DNA from: SHWB01 sp050246875 | GTDB taxonomy: Bacteria; Pseudomonadota; Alphaproteobacteria; UBA6615 | Length of the DNA: 64,000 nt | Assembly: GCA_050246875.1 (NCBI GenBank) | Contig: JBFWVF010000008.1 | Location: 228,446 to 292,445 of the forward strand | Reading direction: 5' to 3' | Part shown: piece after piece, positions 1-9,089 of the stretch | How positions within the stretch are numbered: the stretch's first letter is position 1 | Layout of the letters: every line of letters starts with the position of its first letter | The notes under the pieces: model-generated | Told to the model about the DNA's origin: nothing | Database searches by the model: none | What the model saw: the letters and a program-made list of their open reading frames with translations, nothing else | Position numbers and translations under genes: made by a program

Positions 1-573
1 CGGTCGCCCGAGGCGACCCCGGTGCTCGACGTGCTGACCTACTACGTCGACCTTGCCTGCTGGTACCTCGAGGGCCAGCGGCCGGTCGAGGTCGTGGCCC
101 GCAGCCGGTCCAAGATCTTCGCCGGCATGGGCTACTCCGCCTCCGACGTCACCTGGGCCATCGTCACCTTCGACAGCGGCGCCGTCGTCAATCTCGGCAT
201 CTGCTATGCCCTGCCCGCGAAGTATCCGACGGTCGGGCAGAGCGCCCGCTTCGAGATCCTCGGCGAGGACGGCGTCATCCTGCTCGACGCCGACAACAAG
301 GACAGTCTGCTTTACACCGACCGGGGCGCGCCGCACGCCTATGTCCCGGACCATAACGTCACGATGATGTTCATGCAGACGACATCGGCCGCCGACTACG
401 CGGTGGGCGATTACTGGGGCGCCGTGGCCAACGAGACGCGGTCCTGGCTAGACCACCTCATGACCGGACGCCCCTGCCCGCACGCCACCATGGACGACGC
501 GCGGCGCACCCTGCAGGTGACGCTGGCGATCGAGGACGCGGCGCGGACGGGCGCCGTCGTTCGGCTGGATTGA
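1..573 (+). CDS. Gfo/Idh/MocA-family oxidoreductase, C-terminal part
   Basis: The reading frame is open from the first base, so the gene begins outside the window and only about 190 C-terminal residues are seen. They match the C-terminal alpha/beta domain of NAD(P)-dependent Gfo/Idh/MocA dehydrogenases: an early segment with DVLTYYVDLACWYLEG, where family members have a conserved helix bearing H or D that orients the substrate, then a beta-sheet region (GAVVNLGICYALP, RFEILGEDGVILLD) and a final helix rich in acidic residues. The Rossmann domain is missing from view, so cofactor and substrate cannot be inferred. It converges on the GMC oxidoreductase that ends 4 bases downstream. Family call is good; the specific reaction is unknown. 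Confidence 0.75.
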   Translation, partial: RSPEATPVLDVLTYYVDLACWYLEGQRPVEVVARSRSKIFAGMGYSASDVTWAIVTFDSGAVVNLGICYALPAKYPTVGQSARFEILGEDGVILLDADNKDSLLYTDRGAPHAYVPDHNVTMMFMQTTSAADYAVGDYWGAVANETRSWLDHLMTGRPCPHATMDDARRTLQVTLAIEDAARTGAVVRLD

Positions 574-576
574 CCC

Positions 577-2190
577 TTACCGGGCAGCGGCGTCGGCGAG
601 GATCATGTCGGCGGCCTTCTCGCCGATCATGATCGTCGGCGCGTTCGTGTTGCCCGACACGAGGGTCGGCATGATCGACGCATCGACCACCCGCAGGCCG
701 TCGACATCCCGCACGCGCAGCCGCGGATCGACGACGGCATCGGTGTCGATCCCCATCCGGCACGTACCGACCGGGTGATAGCTGATTCCACCCTTGGCGC
801 GCAGATGGGCCACAATCTGTTCGTCACTCGAACAGTCCGCCCCGGGCTCGTGTTCCCGCTCGATCCAGGGCCGCATCGGCGCCGCCGCCATGATGCGTCG
901 TACCGCCTTCATGCCTGCCACCGCCGCGCGGACATCGTTCTCCGCGTGCAGGTAGTTCGGCCGGATCACGGGTGCGGCGAACGGATCGGCACCGGCGATG
1001 GCGACACTTCCGCGACTTTCCGGGCGCAGCACGCGCACGCCCACCGAGAAGCCGGAGAAGCGATGCAGGCCGTCGCTGATGCGGTCGGTGCTGAAGAGGG
1101 CGAGCCCGGCCTGGATATCGGGCGTCGCAAGCCTCGGGTCGGTCCGCAGGAAGCCGGCAGCATAGGACGCCGCCATGGTCAGGAAGCCCTTGCGCTCGAC
1201 GGCATAGCGCAGCGCCGCCCACGCGCCGCGCAACGGGTTGCGGACGACGTCGTTGAGCGTCACGGGGGCGGTGCATTTCCACGTGAGGCGGCCGTTGTAG
1301 TGGTCCTGCAGGTTGGCGCCAACATCCTGCCTGTCGGCCAGCACGGCGATGCCGTGACCGCGCAGCAGCGCGGCCGGGCCGATGCCCGATAGCTGCAGGA
1401 GTTGCGGCGAATTGAACGCGCCGCCAGCCAGCAGAACCTCGCCACGCGCCATGGCGTGGCGGGTCTCTCCGCCCTGGAGATACTCGACGCCGCTCGCCCG
1501 GCGTCCGTCGAAGAGCACGCGGGTCGCATGCGCCCGCGTGACGACGTGCAGGTTGGCCCGCCGTCGCACCGGATGCAGATAGGCCGTCGCCGCACTCGAA
1601 CGCCGCCCATTGCGAAGCGTGACCTGGACATAGCCGAAGCCCTCCTGCGCCACGCCATTGAAGTCGCGGTTGCGTGGATAGCCGCAGGCTTCGGCGGCGG
1701 CGATGAACGCGTCGCAGACCGGATGCGGCTCGGCCGGATCGCGGACTGCCAACGGGCCGCCGCTGCCGTGCCACTCGTCGGCACCATGCTGCTGGTCCTC
1801 GGACCTGCGGAAATACGGCAGCACATCGTCCCAACCCCAGCCGATGCAGCCAAGCTGGCGCCAATGGTCGTAGTCTTCGTGCTGGCCACGAATGTAGACG
1901 AGGCCGTTGATCGAACTGGAGCCGCCGAGAACCTTGCCGCGCGGCTGGGGAATGCGCCGGTTGCCCGTCGCCGGGTCGGGCTCGCCGGCATACAGCCAGT
2001 TGACCGCCGGATTAGCGAAATGACGGCCATAGCCGAGCGGAATGTGGATCCACGGGCTGCTGTCCCGCCCACCGGCTTCGAGCAACAGCACGCGATGGCG
2101 GCTGGACGCCGTCAGGCGGTTGGCCAGCACGCAGCCCGCACTGCCAGCGCCGACAACGACGTAGTCGTACACCTCCGCGTCGCCTGCCAT
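577..2190 (-). CDS. GMC-family FAD-dependent oxidoreductase (choline dehydrogenase-like)
   Basis: About 537 residues, the usual length for bacterial GMC alcohol/choline dehydrogenases. The N-terminus carries the ADP-binding fold for FAD (VVGAGSAGCVLANRL) followed by GGRDSSP and the GMC signature around PRGKVLGGSSSING. The C-terminus has the catalytic region SYHPVGTCRMG, with the His used as base in the family, and the closing FAD segment VVDASIMPTLVSGNTNAPTIMIGEKAAD. I chose the ATG at 2190, just before the Rossmann strand; a TTG nine codons upstream is also possible. The enzyme oxidises an alcohol to an aldehyde; the substrate is not evident. A second GMC enzyme at 31.5-33.2 kb is related but not a recent copy. 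Confidence 0.9.
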   Translation of the reverse strand: MAGDAEVYDYVVVGAGSAGCVLANRLTASSRHRVLLLEAGGRDSSPWIHIPLGYGRHFANPAVNWLYAGEPDPATGNRRIPQPRGKVLGGSSSINGLVYIRGQHEDYDHWRQLGCIGWGWDDVLPYFRRSEDQQHGADEWHGSGGPLAVRDPAEPHPVCDAFIAAAEACGYPRNRDFNGVAQEGFGYVQVTLRNGRRSSAATAYLHPVRRRANLHVVTRAHATRVLFDGRRASGVEYLQGGETRHAMARGEVLLAGGAFNSPQLLQLSGIGPAALLRGHGIAVLADRQDVGANLQDHYNGRLTWKCTAPVTLNDVVRNPLRGAWAALRYAVERKGFLTMAASYAAGFLRTDPRLATPDIQAGLALFSTDRISDGLHRFSGFSVGVRVLRPESRGSVAIAGADPFAAPVIRPNYLHAENDVRAAVAGMKAVRRIMAAAPMRPWIEREHEPGADCSSDEQIVAHLRAKGGISYHPVGTCRMGIDTDAVVDPRLRVRDVDGLRVVDASIMPTLVSGNTNAPTIMIGEKAADMILADAAAR

Positions 2191-2349
2191 TCCGCTTTGC
2201 CCTGCCCATTCAGCCAACGGGACTATGCGTGTCCGTTCCGTGGCCGGACCACAGCAAATTCCTGCCGCATTTCAGTTGCCCGGCCCGGTGCATGCGCCGA
2301 GGATCGCTCCGTCACGCCCCCGGCGGCGGTTCACAGGAATTTCCGGCCG

Positions 2350-2997
2350 ATGTCCGACAAGGTCGCACCGCGGAGCACATTCAGACTCGAACGCGTCGCC
2401 GCGCTGACGGATGGGGTCTTCGCCATCGCGATCACCCTCCTCGTCCTGGACGTCAAGGTGCCATTGCACAGCGAGGGCGACGAAGGCTCGGTCCTCAGGG
2501 CGCTGCTCGGCCAGAAGGAGGAGTTCACCGCCTGGGTCATCAGCTTCGTGCTGATCGCCCGCCTGTGGATGGACATCCACGACGCGCTCGCGACGCTCAA
2601 ATTCTGTGACGGCGTCCAGCTCATGCTCAATTTCGCCCTGCTGGCAGGCTGCTCGATGATCCCGTTCGCCGCCGCTCTCGTCGGGGTGCATCCGGGCGAG
2701 CTGATGGTCACGGTGATCTTCGCCTGCGTCCAGACGACCAACGGCGTGCTGATCGGCGTCTTCAACCGCCGGGCGCATGCCGCCGGGCTGCACGCCGTCC
2801 CCGAGAGCGACGACATCGCGGCACGCTACACGAACGGATCGTACCATCTCGCCGTCTATCCGGCGGTCGGCGTGTTCTCGATCATGCTGGCCTACGTCGC
2901 CAATCCGCTGGTCGGAATCGTCGCTTGGCTCGCCGAACCGACCGTCGCTGCCATCGTCGCGCTACGCCGCGACCACATGGCGACACCGCCCGGCTGA
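2350..2997 (+). CDS. TMEM175/DUF1211-family membrane protein (putative K+ channel)
   Basis: 215 residues with about six hydrophobic helices. The first helix has the family fingerprint RxxxxTDGVFAIAITLLVLD, equivalent to the RxxxFSDGVFAIAITLL motif that lines the pore of bacterial TMEM175 potassium channels; here the usual Phe-Ser is Leu-Thr. Bacterial members are tetrameric K+ leak channels of the inner membrane. The start at 2350 is the first ATG in frame before the motif. The frame stays open far upstream, but that part is antisense to the GMC gene and is a GC-rich shadow. It is followed 9 bases later by the end of convergent cinA. Family call is firm; ion selectivity is inferred from the family. 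Confidence 0.8.
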   Translation: MSDKVAPRSTFRLERVAALTDGVFAIAITLLVLDVKVPLHSEGDEGSVLRALLGQKEEFTAWVISFVLIARLWMDIHDALATLKFCDGVQLMLNFALLAGCSMIPFAAALVGVHPGELMVTVIFACVQTTNGVLIGVFNRRAHAAGLHAVPESDDIAARYTNGSYHLAVYPAVGVFSIMLAYVANPLVGIVAWLAEPTVAAIVALRRDHMATPPG

Positions 2998-3006
2998 GGC
3001 TGCCGC

Positions 3007-4278
3007 TCAGCGCTTCTCGAAGTCGATGCGCTCCTCGACCGGCAGGCCGAGGAGGTGGCGGCGCAGGCTGTCGAGGCCGAGTTCGGCGGCACCGAGGCGC
3101 ACCCACTCGCGGCCGCCGATCAGCCGCGCCTGCCGCGACGCGACCGAATCCGGCCCGACGATGCCGATGCAGATCGTGCCGCCGAAGTCGACACGATCTG
3201 TCCCCTCGTCGAGGTCGATCAGCACGCCAAGCGCGTGGCTGGCGTGGCTGCGCTCGCGCAGCGCGCGGGCGACGTCGACCGCCGTGTCCGGCGTGATCGC
3301 ATTGGCGCCGCCGTTGCCCGGCAGGCCGACGGCTTCGCGCAACTCGCCCAGCGCGCGGGCGACGACCCCGCGGCGGAACAGGCTCTCGGCGTCCGGCATC
3401 GAAGCCATGCGCGAGGCGATGCCGCCGCTGGTGAACATCTCGGCCGTCGACAGCGATCCGCCACGCGCGACCAGCGCGTCGTTGATCACCTTCTCCAGCG
3501 TTGCGTCATCCTCCGCGACGATGAAATTGCCCAGATGGCGCCGCACCTCGGCTTCCAGCGGCCCCAACTTGCGCGCAACATCGGCCTCGTCGGTCCCGCG
3601 CACGACGAGCTTGGTCTCCAGTTCCGGATAGTGCGCCTGGAAGCCGAGCTTGACGCCGCCGCCCGGCACCAGATCCTCGATGCCCTTGAGCATCTCGTCG
3701 GCGCGGGACTCGCCGACGCCGAAGGAGTGGAAGCGTTTGAGGCGGAAGGCGTTACGCATGCCGCTCTGTGCCAGCAGGCGGGGGATTATCTGCTCGTCCA
3801 GCATCTTCCGCATTTCGCGCGGCACGCCTGGCGTGAAGAAGAAGCGCGCCTTGCCGATGGTGACCGCGAAGCCGCAGGCCGTGCCGATCGGGTTATCGAT
3901 AAACTCGGCCGTGGCCGGCAGCATCGCCTGCTTGCGGTTGTTCGGCGGCATCGTGCGAGCGCGCTTGAGGAAGAACTCCTCCATGCGCTTGAGCCATTCC
4001 TCGTGCAGCACCAGTTCGCAACCGGCGGCCTCGGCGGCGACTTCCTGTGACAGGTCATCGACGGTCGGTCCCAGACCACCGTTGACGATCACCGCGTCGG
4101 CGCGCTCCGCCGCCTGGCGGAAGGCCAGTAGCAGGGCCGCGCGGTCGTCGCCGACGGTCGTCCCCCAGTGCACGGCGAGCCCGAGATCGCTGAGGCGCGT
4201 CGCCATGTAGCTGTAGTTGGTGTTGACAGTCTTGCCGGTGAGGATTTCGTCGCCGGTACACAGTATCTCGATGAGCAT
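3007..4278 (-). CDS. cinA: CinA-like protein (MoeA/MogA-type domain plus degenerate NMN deamidase domain)
   Basis: 423 residues. The N-terminal half is the molybdopterin-binding-like domain of CinA: start ILCTGDEILTGKTVNTN, then VIVNGGLGPTVDD and FFFTPGVPREM, all typical motifs. The C-terminal ~150 residues align with the nicotinamide-nucleotide amidase domain, but the usual ESCTGG active-site loop reads AEMFTSGG, so the catalytic Ser/Cys surroundings are altered and amidase activity is doubtful. I chose the ATG at 4278, which begins exactly at the conserved N-terminus; the frame extends 22 codons further but without family similarity. It is divergent from recQ. Family role: pyridine nucleotide recycling of NMN, and historically competence/damage induction. 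Confidence 0.88.
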   Translation of the reverse strand: MLIEILCTGDEILTGKTVNTNYSYMATRLSDLGLAVHWGTTVGDDRAALLLAFRQAAERADAVIVNGGLGPTVDDLSQEVAAEAAGCELVLHEEWLKRMEEFFLKRARTMPPNNRKQAMLPATAEFIDNPIGTACGFAVTIGKARFFFTPGVPREMRKMLDEQIIPRLLAQSGMRNAFRLKRFHSFGVGESRADEMLKGIEDLVPGGGVKLGFQAHYPELETKLVVRGTDEADVARKLGPLEAEVRRHLGNFIVAEDDATLEKVINDALVARGGSLSTAEMFTSGGIASRMASMPDAESLFRRGVVARALGELREAVGLPGNGGANAITPDTAVDVARALRERSHASHALGVLIDLDEGTDRVDFGGTICIGIVGPDSVASRQARLIGGREWVRLGAAELGLDSLRRHLLGLPVEERIDFEKR

Positions 4279-4417
4279 TCGCGGCCCCGTGGCGTTTTCG
4301 GGCCGGATGATGCGCCTTCCCGCTCGTCGGGAAAAGCCGGCCACCGCGCACCTGGGCGGTCGCGACTCCCCGCCCGGCCCGCTACAGTGCCAGTGGCCTT
4401 TGCCCTAGCTCGCGAAT

Positions 4418-6259
4418 ATGGACGCTTCCCTGCCGATTGCCCCCGCCGGCCTCGACGCCACAGTCCTGCCGGTGCTGCGGGAGGTATTCGGCTATCCGGC
4501 TCTGCGGCCGGGTCAGCGCGAGGCCATCGGCGCCGTCCTCGCCGGGCGGAACGTGCTGGCGGTGATGCCGACGGGCGCCGGCAAATCGTTGTGCTATCAG
4601 TTGCCTGCTCTCGTCCTCGGCGGCCTCACCATCGTCGTCTCGCCACTCGTCGCCCTGATGCGCGACCAGGTGGCAGCCCTGCGGCTCAACGGCATCGCCG
4701 CCGCGACGATCAATTCCGACCACGACCGCGCCGACAACGTGGCGACCTGGCGCGCCGTGCAGGCCGGCGAGGTGCGCCTCCTCTACCTGTCGCCCGAACG
4801 GCTGATGACCGAGCGCATGCTCGATGCGCTGGCGCGGCGCGACGTGCGCCTGATCGCCATCGACGAGGCCCACTGCATTTCGCAGTGGGGCCCGTCGTTC
4901 CGGCCCGAATACGAAGCTCTGGGTACTCTGCGCCAGTACCTCCCGGGCGTGCCGATCATCGGCCTGACGGCGACGGCCGACCCGGCAACCCGCAGCGACA
5001 TCGAGGCACGGATCTTCGGCGGCGACGTCGTTTCCGTCGGTACCGGCTTCGACCGGCCCAACCTGTCGCTGGCCGTAGCGTTGAAGAACAACTGGAAGCG
5101 GCAGCTCCTCGATTTCGTCGAGGCCCGACGTGGCGCTAGCGGCATCGTCTACTGCCTGTCGCGGCGCAGGAGCGAGGAGGCCGCCGCCCTGCTCGCCGAC
5201 GCCGGCCATACCGCGCTTGCTTTCCACGCCGGGATGGACAGCGCGGCCAAGGCGCATGTGCAGAACCGCTTCATGACCGAGCCAGGCGTGGTGATGGCCG
5301 CGACCATCGCCTTCGGCATGGGTATCGACAAGCCCGACATCCGCTACGTCGTGCACACCGACCTGCCGGCGAGTCCCGAGGCTTACTACCAGGAGATCGG
5401 CCGCGCCGGGCGCGACGGCGAGCCGGCCGACACCCTGCTGCTCTATGGCCTCGAGGATGTCCGGCTGCGCCGCGGCTTCATCGAGGCGGAAGACAGCAGC
5501 GACGACCGCAAGCGACGCGAACAGCAACGGCTCAATGTCCTCATCGCCTACTGCGAGGCGCCCGAGTGCCGGCGCCGCCTGCTGCTGCGCCATTTCGGCG
5601 AGGAGGCCGCGCCCTGCGGCAATTGCGACGTCTGCCTCGACCCGGTGCCGACCGTCGACGGCACGACCGACGCCTGCAAGGTATTGGACGCCGTGACTGG
5701 CACCGGCCAGCGATATGGCGCCGCCCATATCGCCGACGTGCTGAGCGGTGCGACGACCGAGAAGATCGCCGCCTCGGGGCATGACCGCCTCGCCTCCTTC
5801 GCCGCCGGTGCCGATCGCGCGAAGCGCGAATGGCAGGGCATCATCCGCCAGATGGTCGCAGCCGGGCTGCTGGATATCGACATTGCCGGCTATGGCGGCC
5901 TGCGCGCGACCGGGACCGGCACCGCGCTGCTGCGGGGCGACGGCAGCTTCCGCTACCGCCCCGACCGCGTGCGGCCTGCACGCAAGGAACGCCGCGGTCG
6001 CGGCGGGGCGCGCAACAGCAACGAGACGCTCGACGCGGCGACGGCCGACCTCCTGCAGGCGCTGAAGGCGGTGCGCGGCCGCCTGGCACGGGAGCGGGGC
6101 GTGCCGGCCTATGTCATCTTCTCCGACCGCTCGCTGATTGACATGGCGGCGCGGCGCCCGCGCTCCGTGACGGAGTTCGCGTCCGTCTTCGGCGTCGGCG
6201 CCGCCAAGTTGCGCGATTTCGCGGACGTGTTCCTCGCCGCCATCGCCGACGGACGCTGA
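4418..6259 (+). CDS. recQ: ATP-dependent DNA helicase RecQ
   Basis: 613 residues with the full RecQ architecture. Helicase domain: Q-motif-like region LRPGQREAI, Walker A TGAGKSLCYQ, DEAH box with IDEAHCISQWG, motif III GLTATAD, motif V TIAFGMGIDKPD and motif VI QEIGRAGRDG. The RecQ-Ct zinc site follows, with Cys residues in CEAPECRRRLLL and APCGNCDVC. A winged-helix region comes next, and the last ~75 residues form an HRDC domain (VRGRLARERGVPAYVIF). It unwinds forked and recombination DNA 3'-5' in the cytoplasm. The start at 4418 has a weak ribosome site but fits the family length. Converges on the thiolase gene at 6290. Confidence 0.96.
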   Translation: MDASLPIAPAGLDATVLPVLREVFGYPALRPGQREAIGAVLAGRNVLAVMPTGAGKSLCYQLPALVLGGLTIVVSPLVALMRDQVAALRLNGIAAATINSDHDRADNVATWRAVQAGEVRLLYLSPERLMTERMLDALARRDVRLIAIDEAHCISQWGPSFRPEYEALGTLRQYLPGVPIIGLTATADPATRSDIEARIFGGDVVSVGTGFDRPNLSLAVALKNNWKRQLLDFVEARRGASGIVYCLSRRRSEEAAALLADAGHTALAFHAGMDSAAKAHVQNRFMTEPGVVMAATIAFGMGIDKPDIRYVVHTDLPASPEAYYQEIGRAGRDGEPADTLLLYGLEDVRLRRGFIEAEDSSDDRKRREQQRLNVLIAYCEAPECRRRLLLRHFGEEAAPCGNCDVCLDPVPTVDGTTDACKVLDAVTGTGQRYGAAHIADVLSGATTEKIAASGHDRLASFAAGADRAKREWQGIIRQMVAAGLLDIDIAGYGGLRATGTGTALLRGDGSFRYRPDRVRPARKERRGRGGARNSNETLDAATADLLQALKAVRGRLARERGVPAYVIFSDRSLIDMAARRPRSVTEFASVFGVGAAKLRDFADVFLAAIADGR

Positions 6260-6289
6260 AGCCCGCTCCTTCGGCGCCCGGTTTGCGGT

Positions 6290-7441
6290 CTACAGCGTCG
6301 CCGCGGTGCCGAGGATAGCCGTGACCTGGCTCGACAGCGTGCCGCCATTGCCATGCGCGAGCGCCGTCGCGGCGCCGGGCACCTGGCGCGCGCCGGCGGC
6401 ACCGCGCAATTGCTGCACCGCCTCCACGACGAGGAACAGCCCGTACATCCCCGGATGGACGCAGGACAGACCGCCACCGTTGGTATTGACCGGCAACCGA
6501 CCGCCCGGCGCGATGGCGCCGCCGGAGACGAAGCGCCCGCCCTCGCCCTTCGGACAGAAGCCGAGATCCTCGAGGAACAGGATCGTGTTGATGGTGAAGG
6601 CGTCGTACAGCTCGACGACATCCATGTCCGCCGGGCCGAGTTTCGCCATCGCATAGGCCCGCGCCCCGGAATCGCGCGCGGCGGTCACTGTCAGATCGTC
6701 CATCTGCGCGATCTGGCGATGCGACAGCGACGACGCGCAGCCCAGCAGGTACGCCGGCGCATGCGGTCCGTCCTTCGCCGCGTCGGCGCGGGTCATGACG
6801 ATGGCTGCCGCGCCGTCGGTGACGAGACAGCAATCGAGCACCGACAGCGGATCGGACACCATGCGTGCGTTGAGCACGTCGGCGATGGCCAGTGGCGTGC
6901 GGCGATATGCATCGGGGTTGAGCTGCGCCCAGCTGCGCGCGGCCACCGCGACCTCGGCCAGATGCGTGCGCGTCGTGCCGAACTCATGCATGTGGCGCGC
7001 CGCCGCCATCGCATAGGCACTGATGGGGAACAACGGCTTGTGAACCGCCTCGAAAGGCTGCGGCTCGGACAGCGAAACCAGCCGGCCGCTGGCCGTCCTC
7101 TGGTTGCTGCCGTAGGCGATCAGCGCCGTGTCGCAGAGCCCCGCTTCCAGCGCCAGCGCCGCCGTCAGCATGTGCGCGACGAAGGACGAACCGCCGATGG
7201 TGCTGCCGTTCGAAAAGCGCGGATGGATGCCGAGATACTCGGCCGCCGAAATCACGGCCATCCCGTGTACCGACGTCGACACGAACAGACCGTCGACGTC
7301 GGCGACGGTCTTGCCGGCATCGGCCAGCGCCGCGAGCGCGGCTTGGCCGAGCAGTTCGAGCGGCGTGAAGCCGGGCGCTTCCCCGGTGCCGGCGGTGGCG
7401 ATGCCGGTGATCGCCGTGGCACCCCGCAGGCCCGCGCTCAT
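6290..7441 (-). CDS. Thiolase-superfamily protein (acetyl-CoA acetyltransferase / lipid-transfer-like)
   Basis: 383 residues. The fold markers are those of the SCPx-type thiolase branch found next to DUF35 proteins: ITGIATAGTGEAPG at the N-terminus, a nucleophile region that reads STIGGSSFVAHML without the classic Cys-x-x-Gly context, then VTDGAAAIVMTRA, the DAFTINTILFLEDLGFC segment, and the glycine-rich close VNTNGGGLSCVHPG and ALAHGNGGTLSSQ. It starts at 7441 with ATGA overlap to the upstream DUF35 gene, showing translational coupling. Members of this pair act on acyl-CoA thioesters in fatty-acid, steroid or aromatic side-chain degradation. The absence of a clear nucleophilic Cys at the usual place means it may bind or cleave by a retro-aldol type reaction rather than true thiolysis. 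Confidence 0.82.
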   Translation of the reverse strand: MSAGLRGATAITGIATAGTGEAPGFTPLELLGQAALAALADAGKTVADVDGLFVSTSVHGMAVISAAEYLGIHPRFSNGSTIGGSSFVAHMLTAALALEAGLCDTALIAYGSNQRTASGRLVSLSEPQPFEAVHKPLFPISAYAMAAARHMHEFGTTRTHLAEVAVAARSWAQLNPDAYRRTPLAIADVLNARMVSDPLSVLDCCLVTDGAAAIVMTRADAAKDGPHAPAYLLGCASSLSHRQIAQMDDLTVTAARDSGARAYAMAKLGPADMDVVELYDAFTINTILFLEDLGFCPKGEGGRFVSGGAIAPGGRLPVNTNGGGLSCVHPGMYGLFLVVEAVQQLRGAAGARQVPGAATALAHGNGGTLSSQVTAILGTAATL

Positions 7442-7845
7442 GCCGCACCGCCGCGCGGCACGAAGACCACCGCGTGCTCGCCGTCGATGACGTCGATCCG
7501 CGCCGACACGGGCATGCCGATGCGCACGGCATCGGGCGCGATGTCCAGGACGCGCGACAGGAGCCGCGGCCCCTCGGCGAGGTCGACCAGCGCGATGTTG
7601 AAGTCGCCGCCCTTGTCCGGGGCGCGACGCACGACGGTCGTCGAATACACGGTACCGGCGCCGCTGGCCTCGACCCATTCGAGGTCGGCGTCGCCCGTAC
7701 CGGGTTCGGCGACGCGCGGATAGAAGAAACAGCGCCCGCTACGACGCGCGCGCTGCAGCATGAACCGGCCGAGGGCAAGCTGCTCCCGGAACTGCCGCTC
7801 GGGGCCCGCCTGCGGGCCGCTGCCCTTTTCATTCGAAGCCGACAT
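7438..7845 (-). CDS. DUF35 OB-fold acyl-CoA-associated protein
   Basis: 135 residues. DUF35 proteins have an N-terminal rubredoxin-like zinc ribbon and a C-terminal OB fold, and they partner with thiolase-like enzymes. Here the C-terminal OB fold is clear (GTVYSTTVVRRAP, FNIALVDLAEGPRLLSRV, IGMPVSARID), while the ribbon segment keeps the phrase RSGRCFFYPRV but only one Cys, so zinc binding is lost. The ATG at 7845 fits the family's N-terminus. Its stop overlaps the thiolase start (ATGA), the standard gene pair. It probably stabilises the thiolase and shapes its acyl-CoA site rather than catalysing by itself. Confidence 0.85.
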   Translation of the reverse strand: MSASNEKGSGPQAGPERQFREQLALGRFMLQRARRSGRCFFYPRVAEPGTGDADLEWVEASGAGTVYSTTVVRRAPDKGGDFNIALVDLAEGPRLLSRVLDIAPDAVRIGMPVSARIDVIDGEHAVVFVPRGGAA

Positions 7846-7883
7846 GATTCCCCGCCTCGCCGCGCCGCCCGCGCGGCCCTCGT

Positions 7884-8774
7884 TCAACCGAAGAAATCGC
7901 GCAAGGCAGCCGCGGTCGCCTGCGGATTTTCCTCGCAGAGAAAATGCCCGGAGTCGATCTCGGCGCCGCGCACATCGACGGCCCATCGGCGCCAGGTCTC
8001 CAGCGTGGCCCCCGCCGCGGCGCCGACCCCCGAGCCACACCACAGCGCCAGCATCGGCGCCGTGATCTTGCGCCCGGCGGCGAGGTCGGCCGCATCGTGG
8101 TCGACGTCGGCGTAGGCGCCGGCGCGATAGTCCTCGCAGGCGGCACGAACGCGCGCGGGATCACGCAGCGCGGCGAGATAGTGCTCGACAGCGCGCGGAT
8201 CGAAGCCCTCGAGGGTCTTGGCGCGCGTCCAGCTCGCGAGCGTCGACCTGTAGTAGGCATCGGAACTGGCGCAGATCAGGGTCTCGGGCACCGGGTAGGG
8301 CTGCGCCAGAAAGGTCCAGTGGTAGATGCGCAGCGCGTACTCGCGGTTCATGCGCGCCCAGTACTCGTAGCCGGGCAGGATATCGAGCGTCGCCAGCCGG
8401 GAGACGCGCTCCGGCGTGTCCAGCGCCATGCGGTAGGCAACGCGCCCGCCGCGATCATGACCGGCGACGGCGAACCGGTCGTGCCCCAGCGTGGACATGA
8501 CCTCGACCATGACCGCCGCCATCGCCCGCTTGGTATAGGGCGTGTTCGCGGCATCCGTTTCGGGCACGTCCGACTGGCCATACCCTGGCAGGTCCGGAAT
8601 GACGAGGCGAAACCGGTCCGTGAGCAGCGGCGCCACGCGGTGCCACATCACGCCGGTTTCGGGATAGCCGTGAAGCAGCAGCAGCGGCGGCCCGTCACCC
8701 CCGATACGGACGTAGATCCCGCCGGACCGGGTTGAAATGCGCCTGTCTTCGAAACCGGCGAAGAAACTGTCCAT
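7884..8774 (-). CDS. Alpha/beta hydrolase, haloacetate (fluoroacetate) dehalogenase type
   Basis: 296 residues with features of fluoroacetate dehalogenases: oxyanion-hole strand LLLLHGYPET then MWHRVAP, nucleophile elbow GHDRGGR (Asp107, with Arg108 and Arg111 in the carboxylate-binding positions), Asp131 in TLDILPG, the halide-pocket pair His152-Trp153 in IYHWTF, and the catalytic His in SGHFLCEE. This set is much more specific than a generic hydrolase. Family reaction: hydrolysis of haloacetate to glycolate and halide in the cytoplasm. The start at 8774 is the ATG just before the domain. It lies 38 bases upstream of the DUF35/thiolase pair on the same strand, so the three may be one operon; the metabolic link is unknown. 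Confidence 0.85.
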   Translation of the reverse strand: MDSFFAGFEDRRISTRSGGIYVRIGGDGPPLLLLHGYPETGVMWHRVAPLLTDRFRLVIPDLPGYGQSDVPETDAANTPYTKRAMAAVMVEVMSTLGHDRFAVAGHDRGGRVAYRMALDTPERVSRLATLDILPGYEYWARMNREYALRIYHWTFLAQPYPVPETLICASSDAYYRSTLASWTRAKTLEGFDPRAVEHYLAALRDPARVRAACEDYRAGAYADVDHDAADLAAGRKITAPMLALWCGSGVGAAAGATLETWRRWAVDVRGAEIDSGHFLCEENPQATAAALRDFFG

Positions 8775-9089
8775 ACTCGCCCCAGCATCTGGTGAACACG
8801 GACCCGCCGCCACGGAGCAGGCCTCGTCCCGCCATCGTCGCGCGCGGCACCGGCCGGAACAAGCCGGACGTCCCACTGGATGAAAACTGCACGCCGCAGG
8901 CGCTGCCCATTGCCGCCCGTGCTGCGTAGCATGGCGGATGGACAATGCATCGGTGGGGAAAGCGGCGGGTATTCCGCGCAATCCGGTCCGTCAGCGCATG
9001 GATGTCCGTCGGTGGTGTGAATGTGCACGGTCCCGGGCCGCCTTCATGGCCCGGTCAGCACCATGATCGTCCAGGCAGGAGAAACGCCC
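8775..9089. other. Intergenic region with a hairpin upstream of the TRAP receptor gene
   Basis: No gene seen. Between the divergent dehalogenase and TRAP genes the only clear structure is a perfect 7-bp inverted repeat, CCGGGCC at 9033-9039 and GGCCCGG at 9048-9054, with an 8-base loop, 36 bases before the dctP-like start. It may be a leader hairpin; there is no U-tract. A purine-rich ribosome site (AGGAGA) lies just before the ATG at 9090. No convincing sigma-70 promoter is apparent. Confidence 0.4.

Noticed and set aside
1402..2349. Upstream extension of the TMEM175-like gene
   Set aside because: The frame is open because of GC bias over the antisense GMC gene; similarity starts only after the ATG at 2350.
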